DNA of 54,967 nt from Puia dinghuensis. Its GTDB lineage: Bacteria; Bacteroidota; Bacteroidia; Chitinophagales; Chitinophagaceae. The stretch covers positions 1 through 54,967 of the forward strand of contig JAMFSL010000107.1 in NCBI GenBank assembly GCA_026225275.1. The letters are read 5' to 3'. Shown here one piece after another: positions 42,094 through 54,300 of the stretch. The notes beneath the pieces were generated by a model, which worked only from the letters and a program-made list of their open reading frames with translations, did no database searches and was not told the origin of the DNA. Position numbers and translations under genes: made by a program. The number at the start of each line of letters is the position of its first letter. Within the stretch, counting starts at the first letter, position 1.

Positions 42094-45000
42094 ATGAAAG
42101 ACCTTTCCACTATACAGGAAGCGATTTGGCTGACTCAAAATATCTATACGGATTCGTCGCTCTATAATGTAGGGGGCTATGCCCTAATAGAGGGAGAGTT
42201 GAATGAACCGGCCTTGATCGCATCGATTGAAGAGGTATTGGCTGATGCCGATGCCATTGAAACGGGATATTACGCGTTTAATGATAAGCCGCTGGATGAA
42301 AATCATCGTTTTGTTAAATGTGATATATCCTCCGTTGATTTTTCTCTTTCGGAAATTCCGGACCAATCTTGCCGGGAATGGATAGATCTGGATATCAGGG
42401 AAAAACTAAATGCCGGGAAAAGCCTTCTCAAAGTGAGGATTCTTAAAGCTGGTGAGCATAGGCATTATTGGTACACCAAGGTTCATCACCTCGTTTTTGA
42501 CGGTTATGCCATGTCCTTGTTTTTCAATTCTGTAGCCGAGGTTTATTCGGCACATATAAATAATAAAAACAGGGATTCGAAGCGTAACCTGCACGCTTAC
42601 TCTGATTTTATTGAAGAAGAAAAGGAATACAGGCGTTCAAAAGGATTCAGCGATGATCGGGATTTTTGGTTCGGAAGGCTATCCGGATTGACCGGGGTAA
42701 AGGGTTTTCAATCTTGTTTTCAGTCGGCAACGGCGTTATCGCTGTCTTCCTCACGACAGGAGATCGTTATATCAAGAGATTTTTATGATAGAATAAAGCG
42801 TTTATGTGACACCTATGGTTGCTCTGTCTTTCATTATTTTCTTTCATCCATTTTTGTGTTAAACAAATGCTATAATAATGAGATGCCGGCGATAGGGATT
42901 CCGGTCTTCAACAGGAGGAGCAAAAATTTTAAAAATACATTGGGAGCCTTCGTTAATGTATTGCCCTTTACCTTATCGCTGCAGGAAAATCAGACATTTT
43001 CCAAATTACTGATTAGCGTGAAGGATGAACTTAAAGCATGTTATAAACATCAGCGGTTTCCCTCCTATTGCATTACGGAAGAGTTGAATCGGGAAGGCAC
43101 TTTTTATAACCTCCTTTTTTCCTACCAGAAAAACGACTATACGGCTCATTTGGGAGATTCTTGTGTCGCTATTAACTATATCCATAGCGGAGAGCAGCAG
43201 GAAGACATTGCATTTCATTTACTGGAGTATTCAGAAGACGCCGATTTGAAACTGGTGGTTGATTATAGAAAAGAGTTGTTCCACGAAAAGATGGTGGAAG
43301 GAATACTTCGGTCATTTAGTTATTTATTGCATTTATTTCTCGAAAGTCCAAATTTGCCGGTGCAGACGGTGAAAATCCTAAGTGAAGAGGAGTCTCATCG
43401 GATCCTTACGGCTTTCAATGATACAAAAGCGGATTTTAGCAGGGAAAAGACACTGCTGGATTTATTTGAGGATCAGGTTGCTAAAACTCCGGACCGAATA
43501 GCCGTTGTGATGAAGGAAAAGACGAGCTTGACATACAAACAGCTTGATGAAAGGAGTGCCCGGTTAGGTCACTATCTGCGCATCCATTATCTGATAGGAC
43601 CCAATGACATCGTAGCGGTAAAATTGTATCCCGGAGATTTGATGATCATCGCTATACTGGGCATTCTAAAGGCCGGAGCTGCCTATTTGCCGGTCGACCC
43701 GGATTATCCCGAGGAAAGAGTGGCTTATATATTATCAGATAGCGGTTGTAAAGTTATATTGGATGGCGCGGAAATGGAAAGGTTTGCAAAGATCGGGCAT
43801 TCCCCGGGCCCGGAAAGCCACCGTCCAACCAATAAATCAACAGATCTGGCTTATGTAATTTACACTTCCGGTTCCACCGGACGACCTAAGGGGTGCATGC
43901 TGGAGCACCGGGGAATAATCAACCGGTTGGAATGGATGTGGCGGCAATTCGAATTTGATGCGGACGACGTCATTCTGCAAAAAACGACTTTTACTTTCGA
44001 TGTATCGGTTTGGGAAATTTTCCTGCCTCTGTGCATGGGCGCGAAGATGGTTCTGTGTCAAAAAGAAGATGCCCGTTCTCCCGAAAGAATCCTGGACCTT
44101 ATCAAGGAATATAAGATCACTTGTCTTCATTTTGTTCCCGGTATGTTTGCCGCATTCGTCCGGACTTTGACTGATGATGATACTCATCTCCCGTTACTAA
44201 AAAGCTTAAGAAGAATAATCGCCAGCGGGGAGGAGCTACTCGCGGAGACGGTAAAAAGCTGGTACGACATAATGGATATACCTGTCCACAACCTTTATGG
44301 GCCGACCGAAGCTTCTATTGATGTCACTTATTATACAACATCATGGAAGGACACAAGGATCCCCATCGGCCGGCCGATATGGAATATGCGGATGTATATT
44401 ACAGATAAATATGGTCATCTGCTGCCCATTGGGGTGGAAGGAGAGATATGTATAGCCGGGATAGGGTTGTCGAAAGGATACCTGAACAGGCCGGAGTTGA
44501 CTGCACAGAAGTTTGTTGAGGATCCGTTTTTTCCGGGCGAACGCATGTACCGGACCGGGGATCTGGGGCGATGGATGGCGGATGGCAACATCGAATTCCT
44601 TGGCAGAATGGACACCCAGGTAAAAATCCGGGGCTATCGCATAGAGTTGGGGGAAATAGAAAGCATTTTGCAGGAACATCCTGCCATCGATGCGGCTGTA
44701 ATCCTCGCCCCTGAGCGAAGAGAAAGCGGAAAAGAACTAGCCGCCTATATAATAAGTAAGGTGCCGGTTGTTTCCGGCGAATTGCGGGCGTACCTGGCGA
44801 CAATTTTGCCGGATTATATGGTGCCGTCCCGCTATATCAGGGTCGAGATATTCCCTATGACGTCCAGCGGCAAAATTGACCGGAAAAAACTGCTGGATAC
44901 CGCGGGAACCCTCCTTTCTGATGAGATAGCTTACGTATCTCCAAAAGACGAAATCGAAGAAGGGCTTATTCTGATCTGGCAGGATATATTAGGCAAAGAG

Positions 45001-48000
45001 CGTATCGGTATAAAGGACAATTTTTTTATTTCCGGCGGTCACAGTTTAAAAGCCATGCGTCTGACCGGCCGGATACATAAGGAGTTTGATGTTAAATTGA
45101 CGATCAACGAGCTATTCTCTGCACCCATTCTTGAAATGCAGGCGCAATTGATCAGGCAGGCGAAAAGGACTATTTATTCCCGTATTGTTCCCGTCGGAAA
45201 TCAACCTCATTATCCCTTGTCTTCCGGACAGCGGCGTTTGTGGGTCCTGAGCCAGTTGACGGGAGGAAACCGGGCTTATAACATGGCGGGAGTTCATGTC
45301 TTCGAAGGAAATCTCAACCTCGCAGCATTGGAAAAATCCTTCAACATGTTGCTCAGAAGGCATCAAAGTCTGAGGACCGTGTTCAAGGAAGATGAACAAG
45401 GGAATATCAGGCAGTACATAAATCCACCGGACCATGTAAGATTCAGCATATCGACCCGGAGCGTGACAAAGGAAAGTGACATCGATCGCCTTCTATTGGA
45501 AGCCTGCGAACGACCTTTCAATCTTGATTCCGGTCCATTGCTCCATGCCGAACTGTATCCTTTATCCGCAACACGATCGATATTCGTGTACGTGATGCAT
45601 CATATCCTCGGAGATGGATGGTCGATGGACATATTGACTAAAGAGCTGTCAATCTATTATAATGCCTGTTGCAAAAATACGGTAGACATGCTGCACCCCC
45701 TGGCAATCCAATACAAGGACTACGCGGCATGGCAACAGGATCAACTGCTTCAGGGGAAACTTTTGCAGCATAAAGCATATTGGTTGCAGCAATTGCAGGG
45801 AGAATTGCCAGCCCTCGTTCTGCCCGGCGCCAATAAAAGGCCGGTTATAAGGACCTATGCCGGAGGAACAATCAGAAAGACCCTGGATGCTGGTTTAACC
45901 AGAAAGTTAAAATCCCTGGTACAATCGCAGGGCGCAACTTTGTTTATGGGCGTGGTCTCGCTGGTTTATACTTTACTGCACAGGTATAGCAGCCAGGAAG
46001 ATATTGTCATAGGTATTCCTGTCGCAGGAAGAGAACACCCGGATTTACAGGATCAGATCGGACTTTACGTGAATACCCTTGCGTTAAGGATACAGTTTAA
46101 AGGAGATGATACTTTTGACAAATTATTATCTACGATCAAAAATATGGTTCTGGAAGGCTATGAGCACCAGGCCTATCCATTTGACGAATTGGTGAATGAT
46201 CTGCAACTGCAATGGGATATGAGCAGAAATGCCCTGTTCGACGTAATGGTCATATTTCAAAACGCAGAGGGTATGTCGGTAAATAAATTGGAATGGAATG
46301 ACCTTCACGTGTCCCCATACGAAGGTCTGATCAGTACGGTCAGTAAATTAGACCTTACTTTCAATTTTGAGGAGGCAGGGGAAAATCTGCTCCTGCAAAT
46401 CGAATATAATTCCGTCCTTTATGATAAGGTCTATGCGGATCAGATGGCCCGTCACTTACTGCAAATTCTCCGGTGTGTCGTCGAACAACCTTTTCTACCG
46501 ATCAGGCAATTGAACTTTTTGGAACAGCCGGAACAGCGGCAGCTGCTGGTTGCATTTAATCAGACGGAAACAGAATATGTAAAAGATCGGGTGATCACGG
46601 ATTTGTTTGAACTGCAGGTTGTCAAAACACCCGATGATATCGCAGTGATCTTCGAAAATGATAGGCTGACCTACGCGCAGCTGAATGAAAGCGCAAATCA
46701 ATTCGCCAATTATTTACGTCGAGATCTTGAATGCCGCAGGGGTGACCTCGTTGGACTCAAAGTGAGCCGGAATGAGTGGATGGTCATAGCGATGCTAGGC
46801 ATACTGAAGGCTGGCGGAGCCTATGTTCCGATTGATCCTGAATATCCCCTCGAAAGACGTAATTATATATTGGAAAATAGTAAATGCCGGATTTTAATCG
46901 ATGATGAAGAATTGGATAAATTCAAAAAGAGACAGGCAGCATACGATATTCACAATCCGGAATTTGTGGCTGACCAGGACGACCTGGCCTACATTATTTA
47001 TACATCCGGTTCCACCGGCCAGCCAAAAGGAATAATGATAGAGCATAGAAATGCGGTTGCATTTATTAACTGGTGCGGTAACGAATTTTTGACATCCGAC
47101 TTTGAAGTCGTCCTGGCTTCAACTTCTATTTGTTTTGATTTATCAATTTTCGAGATATTTTATACACTCAGCACAGGAAAAAAGCTGAGAGTCCTTAAAA
47201 ATGGATTGTCCATTCCACAATATATCGCTATTGATAAAAAGATACTGATCAATGCGGTGCCTTCAGTGATAGGGTTTTTACTCGATGAAAAGCCGGATCT
47301 CGGCTCTGTCAGCGTATTGAATATGGCAGGCGAACAGATTCCCGGCAAATATCTCTTAAAGCTCGATTGTCGGAGAATGGAAATAAGGAATCTGTATGGG
47401 CCTTCCGAAACGACCACTTACAGCACTGCTTACAGGATCGGCGATGCGCCCGAAATACTGATCGGCAAGCCTATACACAATACTTATATATACATTCTGA
47501 ACGAGGCCATGATTTTACAACCGATAGGTGTGACGGGGGAAATTTGTATAGGAGGAGACGGTGTAGCCAGAGGTTACCTGGATAATCCGGAACTGACAAG
47601 AGAGAAGTTCATTGCCGATCCGTTCAGGAAAGGAAAACGCATATACAAGACAGGCGATCTTGGCAGGTGGCTACCGGACGGCAATATCGAGATGGCCGGC
47701 AGAAAAGATCATCAAATAAAGATCAGGGGATACCGGATCGAACCTGACGAGATAGAAAGCGCTTTGCAACGGCATAAAGATATAGATTCCGCGCTGGTGC
47801 TGGCAAAATGGAAAGATGAGGAAAAACGCCTTGTGGCTTATTTTGTTAGCCGAACGCTTGTAAAAGCACCGGAAATCCGGGATTACCTGAGTGGCCTGTT
47901 ACCGGTCCATATGGTGCCTGATTATTTAGTTCAATTAGAGTCCTGGCCCCTGAACCTAAATGGTAAAATCGCCAGAGAAAAATTGCCGGATCCGGAAGAT

Positions 48001-48312
48001 ACGGTTTTGATCGGTTGTAGTGATTATGTGGCGCCGCGAAATGCTATAGAAGAAAAACTGGTGCTGATCTGGCAGGAAATATTGGGAGCGCAAACCATCG
48101 GCATTAAAGATAATTTCTTCACCCTTGGAGGACACAGCATGAAGGCCGCTAAATTGGTCTCGGAAATAAACCATGAATTCAAGGTCCGGCTTAATTTGGA
48201 AAGTATATTTACGGATCCCAGGATCGAAAATATCGCCGATCGGATTTCTTTTATCCTGGAGCAGCACAAACAGAAAAAAAACAAGGCAAACCTCATCGAA
48301 ATAGAAATATAA
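42094..48312 (+). CDS. Nonribosomal peptide synthetase, two modules (C-A-T-C-A-T), predicted Ser-Ala
   Basis: The ATG at 42094 is used; a TTG six codons earlier is less likely. The 2072-residue protein has C1 (residues 1-430, HHLVFDG at 131-137; its opening QEAIWLTQN resembles the EntF-type starter C domain), A1 (about 450-935), T1 (Ser984 in GGHSLKAM), C2 (about 1035-1460, HHILGDG at 1169-1175), A2 (about 1500-1965), T2 (Ser2015 in GGHSMKAA) and a charged tail ending NLIEIEI. Binding-pocket residues by alignment to GrsA PheA: A1 D-V-W-H-I-S-L-I-D (Asp is D636), the serine code; A2 D-L-F-N-N-A-L-T-Y (Asp is D1682), an alanine code. No epimerase, methylase or thioesterase is present. The next NRPS starts 9 bases after the stop. 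Confidence 0.93.
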   Translation: MKDLSTIQEAIWLTQNIYTDSSLYNVGGYALIEGELNEPALIASIEEVLADADAIETGYYAFNDKPLDENHRFVKCDISSVDFSLSEIPDQSCREWIDLDIREKLNAGKSLLKVRILKAGEHRHYWYTKVHHLVFDGYAMSLFFNSVAEVYSAHINNKNRDSKRNLHAYSDFIEEEKEYRRSKGFSDDRDFWFGRLSGLTGVKGFQSCFQSATALSLSSSRQEIVISRDFYDRIKRLCDTYGCSVFHYFLSSIFVLNKCYNNEMPAIGIPVFNRRSKNFKNTLGAFVNVLPFTLSLQENQTFSKLLISVKDELKACYKHQRFPSYCITEELNREGTFYNLLFSYQKNDYTAHLGDSCVAINYIHSGEQQEDIAFHLLEYSEDADLKLVVDYRKELFHEKMVEGILRSFSYLLHLFLESPNLPVQTVKILSEEESHRILTAFNDTKADFSREKTLLDLFEDQVAKTPDRIAVVMKEKTSLTYKQLDERSARLGHYLRIHYLIGPNDIVAVKLYPGDLMIIAILGILKAGAAYLPVDPDYPEERVAYILSDSGCKVILDGAEMERFAKIGHSPGPESHRPTNKSTDLAYVIYTSGSTGRPKGCMLEHRGIINRLEWMWRQFEFDADDVILQKTTFTFDVSVWEIFLPLCMGAKMVLCQKEDARSPERILDLIKEYKITCLHFVPGMFAAFVRTLTDDDTHLPLLKSLRRIIASGEELLAETVKSWYDIMDIPVHNLYGPTEASIDVTYYTTSWKDTRIPIGRPIWNMRMYITDKYGHLLPIGVEGEICIAGIGLSKGYLNRPELTAQKFVEDPFFPGERMYRTGDLGRWMADGNIEFLGRMDTQVKIRGYRIELGEIESILQEHPAIDAAVILAPERRESGKELAAYIISKVPVVSGELRAYLATILPDYMVPSRYIRVEIFPMTSSGKIDRKKLLDTAGTLLSDEIAYVSPKDEIEEGLILIWQDILGKERIGIKDNFFISGGHSLKAMRLTGRIHKEFDVKLTINELFSAPILEMQAQLIRQAKRTIYSRIVPVGNQPHYPLSSGQRRLWVLSQLTGGNRAYNMAGVHVFEGNLNLAALEKSFNMLLRRHQSLRTVFKEDEQGNIRQYINPPDHVRFSISTRSVTKESDIDRLLLEACERPFNLDSGPLLHAELYPLSATRSIFVYVMHHILGDGWSMDILTKELSIYYNACCKNTVDMLHPLAIQYKDYAAWQQDQLLQGKLLQHKAYWLQQLQGELPALVLPGANKRPVIRTYAGGTIRKTLDAGLTRKLKSLVQSQGATLFMGVVSLVYTLLHRYSSQEDIVIGIPVAGREHPDLQDQIGLYVNTLALRIQFKGDDTFDKLLSTIKNMVLEGYEHQAYPFDELVNDLQLQWDMSRNALFDVMVIFQNAEGMSVNKLEWNDLHVSPYEGLISTVSKLDLTFNFEEAGENLLLQIEYNSVLYDKVYADQMARHLLQILRCVVEQPFLPIRQLNFLEQPEQRQLLVAFNQTETEYVKDRVITDLFELQVVKTPDDIAVIFENDRLTYAQLNESANQFANYLRRDLECRRGDLVGLKVSRNEWMVIAMLGILKAGGAYVPIDPEYPLERRNYILENSKCRILIDDEELDKFKKRQAAYDIHNPEFVADQDDLAYIIYTSGSTGQPKGIMIEHRNAVAFINWCGNEFLTSDFEVVLASTSICFDLSIFEIFYTLSTGKKLRVLKNGLSIPQYIAIDKKILINAVPSVIGFLLDEKPDLGSVSVLNMAGEQIPGKYLLKLDCRRMEIRNLYGPSETTTYSTAYRIGDAPEILIGKPIHNTYIYILNEAMILQPIGVTGEICIGGDGVARGYLDNPELTREKFIADPFRKGKRIYKTGDLGRWLPDGNIEMAGRKDHQIKIRGYRIEPDEIESALQRHKDIDSALVLAKWKDEEKRLVAYFVSRTLVKAPEIRDYLSGLLPVHMVPDYLVQLESWPLNLNGKIAREKLPDPEDTVLIGCSDYVAPRNAIEEKLVLIWQEILGAQTIGIKDNFFTLGGHSMKAAKLVSEINHEFKVRLNLESIFTDPRIENIADRISFILEQHKQKKNKANLIEIEI

Positions 48313-48321
48313 TAGGGGTCC

Positions 48322-51300
48322 ATGAAAAATCTATTGAAGGAAATCAGCGATAATAAAATCTTTTTGGAAATCATTGACGGCAAGCTCAAAATATTTGCCG
48401 AGCAGGCGCATGTTAATCCAAAACTGATTGCCGAAATAAGGGAGAAAAAGAGTGAACTGATCACATTTTTGACTCAAAACGATCAGAAGTCTGCCGATTT
48501 TGCTTTCGTGGGAAATATTCCGACTGCCCCCGTCCTCCCATATTATCGCTTGTCCTCGGCCCAACGTAGGATGTGGATACTAAGTCAGTCGGCTGAAGGG
48601 AGCATAGCGTATAACATTTCCGGAATCTATATAGTCGAAGGGAATTTAAACTGCCCGGCTCTGGAGAAATCCTTTACCGACGTGATTGAACGACATGAAA
48701 TCTTAAGGACCTTGTTTAAGGAAGATGAGTTCGGTGAAATCCGGCAATTTGTCATTCCCTGTGAAGACACGTCATTTAGCATCGAACAGCATGATTTAAG
48801 GCAGGAGAGAGAATGGGAGAAAAAATTGGAGGCATGCCTTGAGAATGAAACGAACAAATCCTTCGATCTCCGGTCACGTAAGCTGCTAAGAGCTGTTTTG
48901 TTCCGGGTGAGAGACGATAGATGGTTTTTTATCTGCACGATGCATCATATCGTCAGCGATGCATGGTCCATGCAGGTTCTCATAAGGGAATTGCTGATCC
49001 TGTACAGGACCCATGATAGACAGGAGGCAAATCCGCTGATCCCCATACGTATCCAATATAAGGATTATGCTTGCTGGCAACAGGAACAGGTGGATAATGG
49101 CAGCCTTAGTGCAGACAAGGCTTACTGGATGAAACAACTGGATGGGGAGCTCCCCGTGCTCGAACTCCCCGAAGACAGACCGCGCCCGGCCATAAAGAGC
49201 TATAATGGGGGAGTAATATATAAAACCATTTCGGCTGAGCTCGCTACCGGAATAAGAATGCTTTGCCAGGAAGAGGCAGCGACATTGTTTATGGGTTTAC
49301 TGGCGGTTGTTAAAGCGCTGTTCTACCGGTATACCGGCCAGGAAGATATGATAATCGGCAGCCCGATAGCGGGCAGGATCCATGCCGATCTGGAAGACCA
49401 GATAGGCTTTTATGTTAACACGCTGGCTATAAGAACCCGGTTTAATGGCAGCCGGTCTTTTACTGACTTACTGAAGACCGTTAAAAACACCATCCTGGAA
49501 GCCTATGAACACCAGGCATATCCCTATGACAAGCTGGTGGAAGATTTGAAGCTGGTGAAAAACAGGGCCCGAAATCCCTTGTTTGACGTAATGGTGGCCC
49601 TGGATCATTCAGGAACAGGCATCGGGCAGGAACAGCAAAAACCGGATGGCCTGACCTTCGAAAAATATGAAAAAAAGGTCGCGGCGGGTAGCAGCAAATT
49701 TGATATTGTTTTTAATTTTTCAGAGTATAAGGACGAAATAAAAGCCCGGATTGAGTACAATAGCGATATCTATTTTACGGAATCCATAGAACGTTTGGCC
49801 GATCATTTCATACAATTTTTGGAGGCTATCATTACCAACCCCTCTATGGCTGTTCAGGAACTGGAATATATCAGCACCGCGGAACGGCATAGAATCCTCT
49901 TTGAATTTAACACTCCCCGGGTCCATTCTCAGGAGTTTCGGACGGTGCTCGAGCTGTTCGAACGGCAGGCCGTCGAAACACCGGAGAGCATCGCATTGGT
50001 ATTCAATGATTTGACTTTCACTTATCGGCAACTCAACCAAGAGGCGAGCCGATTCAGCAGGTTTCTGATCGAAAAATATGCTATAAAAGGAAACTGCTTA
50101 ATAGGCATTTTGCTTGAACGAAGCGAATGGCAGGTCATTGCTGTCCTGGCGGCATTGAAAACGGGAGCGGCTTATGTGCCTATCGATCCCGCGTACCCTT
50201 CGGATCGTATCAGCTACATGATAGAAGACAGCGGATGTATAACAGTCATTGACACGGAAATGTTGGCCGCTTTTAACATGGTGAGAAATGACTACCAGCC
50301 GGATGCGTTTGCAACGGTTCCTCGCAGCGAAGACCTGGCATATGTCATCTATACATCCGGATCTGCGGGGTTGCCTAAAGGTGTCATGATCGAACACCGG
50401 AACTTAATGAATTTGTGTCATTGGCACATCACTCATTTCTCCGTTACGCGGGAAGACCATGCCACCTTATACGCAGGCGTGGGGTTTGATGCATCTGTCT
50501 GGGAACTTTTTCCCTACCTTATAACGGGGGCCTCACTCTATATTGTATCCGAAAAAATTCGACTCAATGGCCCGGAATTGGCATCCTTTTACGGGAAGAA
50601 TAAAATAACGATCAGTTTTCTTCCCACTCAAATGGGCGAACAGTTGATGGAGATGCCTGTTGGTTCATTGCGCTATTTATTAGTAGGGGGCGACAAGCTA
50701 AACTCGTTTGTAAAAAGAGAATATGCAATCATCAATAATTACGGCCCTACGGAAAATACCGTGGTGGCAACAAGCTATCATGTGAATGCCGGTTCTTCGA
50801 ATATTCCGATCGGCAAACCGATATTCAATACGCAAATATATATACTGGACGAGCGGCACAGATTACGCCCGGAAGGAGTAATAGGTGAAATATGTATTGG
50901 AGGAGCCGGTCTGGCCAGAGGTTATTTACGCAAGCCCGAACTGACGGCTGAAAAATTCATCCCGAACCCCTTCATGGAAGGGACGCGGTTATATAAGTCC
51001 GGTGACCTGGGCCGATGGCAGTCGGATGGGAGCATTCAATTTATTGGCAGGAAGGATGACCAGGTTAAGATAAGAGGTTACCGTATAGAATTGGGAGAAA
51101 TAGAAAATGTACTGCAAAAACATCCTGAGATACGCGAGTCTGTTGTAATAGCCAGATCGAACCGGATCGGCGAAAAAGAATTAGTGGCATATATCTCGGG
51201 GAAGAATGGGGAGGCATTGAACGTCTCGGGGATTCGTGCACATTTGCGCAGGACCTTGCCGTCCTACATGCTTCCTGTTTATTACGTTCAGTTGAAATCC

Positions 51301-54300
51301 TTACCGGTAACTCCGAATGGGAAAGTGGACAGAAAAGGCCTTCCTGATCCGGAAGAGGTAGGTCTATCCGCTGATGAGGAGTATGTTCCACCCCGGAATG
51401 AAATGGAGAGAAAAATGGTATTGGTATGGCAGAAAATCCTTGGTAAACAACAGATTGGAGTAACGGAGAATTTCTTTGATCTGGGTGGTCATAGTCTGAA
51501 CGCTACCCGACTGGTGAGCTTGATAAATAAGGAATTCGATGCGCGTATAACAATAAGCGAGCTTTTTTCCGCTCCCATCCCGGAAGAGTTGGCACGGCTG
51601 ATAAGTGGCGCCGGTAAAGGTTCCTGGGCGGATATTGTACCGGCCGATCCGCAGCCGGATTATCCTCTTTCCTCTGCCCAACGCAGATTATGGATCGGGG
51701 CCCAGGTTGAAGAGGCAAGCCGGGCCTATAATGTGCCCGGAATATACCGCTTGGAAGGGGAATTGGATGTCCCGGCTCTTATTTACAGTTTCGATAGATT
51801 GATTGCCCGGCATGAAATCCTGCGGACTGTTTTCAGGGAGGATCAGCAGGGGGATATCCGCCAGCACATACATGCTCCGGAAGCGTCATCTTTCAGGATG
51901 GTCTATCTGGATCTAAGACCGGTAAGTGAAAGGCAGGAAAACAACCTGGCATCGCTGATACGGCAAGACCTGGACCAGTCTTTTGATCTGAGCATAGGTC
52001 CCCTGATGCGGGCCAGTCTTTACCAACTGGCGGACCATCAATGGGTATTGGTCTATGTCATGCATCATATCATCAGCGATGGCTGGTCCATGGGCATTCT
52101 AATCTCTGAATTACTGGCATTGTATCAATCCCGCATCAACGGAGTTTCCGATCCTCTGGCGCCCCTTCACATTCAATATAAGGATTACTCGGTCTGGCAG
52201 CAGGAACAATTGCAAGGAGAGATCTTGAAGGCGCATAAAAATTATTGGGCTAAACAATTTGAAGGAGAATTGCCGCAGCTGAACCTGCCGGAAGATAAAA
52301 GCCGGCCGGCTATAAAGACCTATAACGGAGAAAGGATATGCACGACAATAGACGAATTAGCGACAAGACGACTCAAAATACTTGTCCGGGAAGAAGAGAG
52401 TACCTTATTCATGGGACTTGTCGCCATTGTTAACGCACTGCTGTACCGTTATACGGGAATGGAGGATATCATTCTTGGTACACCCCTTGCCGGGCGGGGC
52501 CATATCGGCCTGGAAGGTCAATTGGGGTTCTTCATTAATACGGTGGCCTTAAGGACAAGGTTTAATGGAGGATATAGTTATCGTGAATTGCTGAAGCAGG
52601 TCCGCGAAGTAGCCATGGCGGCATATGAGCACCAGGATTTTCCATTTGACGAACTGGTAGCTGAATTATCGCATCACCGGGATATCAGCCGGCATCCGCT
52701 GTTCGATGTCCTGGTCGTATTACAGAACAATGGTCATTCCGGTGCCGAAGGTCTGCATGGGGGAGTAAATGTATGCAAATATGAAGAATCTGAAAATCCG
52801 GTTAGTAAATTCGACTTAACCTTTTCCTTTTTCGAAGCAGAAGATGAATTGCGGTTACAAATCGAATACAATACCGATATCTTTCATAAGGATACTATCG
52901 GACGATTAAGCACACATTTCAAACAATTATTGCAGTCGGGCATAGAGCAGCCGTCCCTGCCCATCCGGCAATTGAACTATCTGGAAGAAAAGGAAAAACA
53001 GCAGCTGCTAACGGAATTCAATCACAACGTGACTGACTATCCTGAAGATAAGACGCTGATACAGGTGTGGGATGAACGGGTCTCCAAAAACCCTGATAAT
53101 ATCGCCCTCGTTTTCGATGAAACGAAATTGAGTTATAAGGAATTGGACGAATTGTCAGATCAGTTGGGAGGTTATCTGCGGAATACCTTTGATATACAGC
53201 GGGAGGATATAATAGGTATAAAGCTGGATCGCAGCGAATGGTTGGTCATAAGCATACTCGGAGCGCTAAAATCGGGAGGCGCATATGTCCCCATTGATCC
53301 GGGTTCTCCTGACGCCCGCATCGACCAGATCCTGACGGATTGCCGTTGTAAGGTCATCTTGGATGTAACAGAGCTGGAAAGATTCCGGAAACGGGAAAGC
53401 AACTATAATGGCGGCGATCTGAAGAGGATCAACAAACCTAATGACCTGGCCTATGTCATTTTTACTTCGGGGTCGACAGGACGTCCTAAAGCGGTACTGA
53501 TTGAACACACGTCGCTGATCAATTACCTTTTTGCAATCGGCGCGGAATATGACTTAGACCCGTCAGATCGCATTTTGCAACTGGCCAATTTCACATTTGA
53601 TGCCTCCATCGAGCAGATTTTCCTACCCCTTTTAGCCGGCGCATCTTTATATCTCATTAGAAACACTCTAGTCGCGGATGCGACTGAATTGAATGATTTT
53701 ATCGATAAGTCAAAAATCACTCATTTGCATGCCGTACCTGCATTGCTGCGACAAATTGATTTGACCAGAGGAGATTCATTGAAAAGGATTGTGTCGGCAG
53801 GAGATATCTGCCCTCCCGATCTGTTTAAAAAAGTCAGGCACGGAGTCGCTCTCTATAATAAATATGGACCGTCCGAGGCAACTATTTCTTCTACGCTATT
53901 CAGAATAGATGGTAATATTACGGCTTACCCACTCATTCCTATCGGCCGTCCCATCAGTAACTATTTAATATATATCCTTGATGCCCGCGAGCAATTATTG
54001 CCGGTAGGAGTGGTCGGAGAAATTTGCATAGGAGGCGCCGGACTGGCCCGGGGTTATCTCAACGATCCGGAATTGACTGCCGGAAAATTCATATCCAATC
54101 CCTTCAGGGAAGGAACCCGGTTATATAAGACCGGCGACCTGGGTAAATGGCTTTCTGATGGAAATATTGAATTTGCCGGCAGATACGACGAACAAGTCAA
54201 AATACGGGGCTATCGCATAGAGCCGGCGGAAATTGAAACCATTCTCCTGGGACATCAGGATATCGATGCTGCGGCCGTAATGGCCAGAGAGATTATCGGC

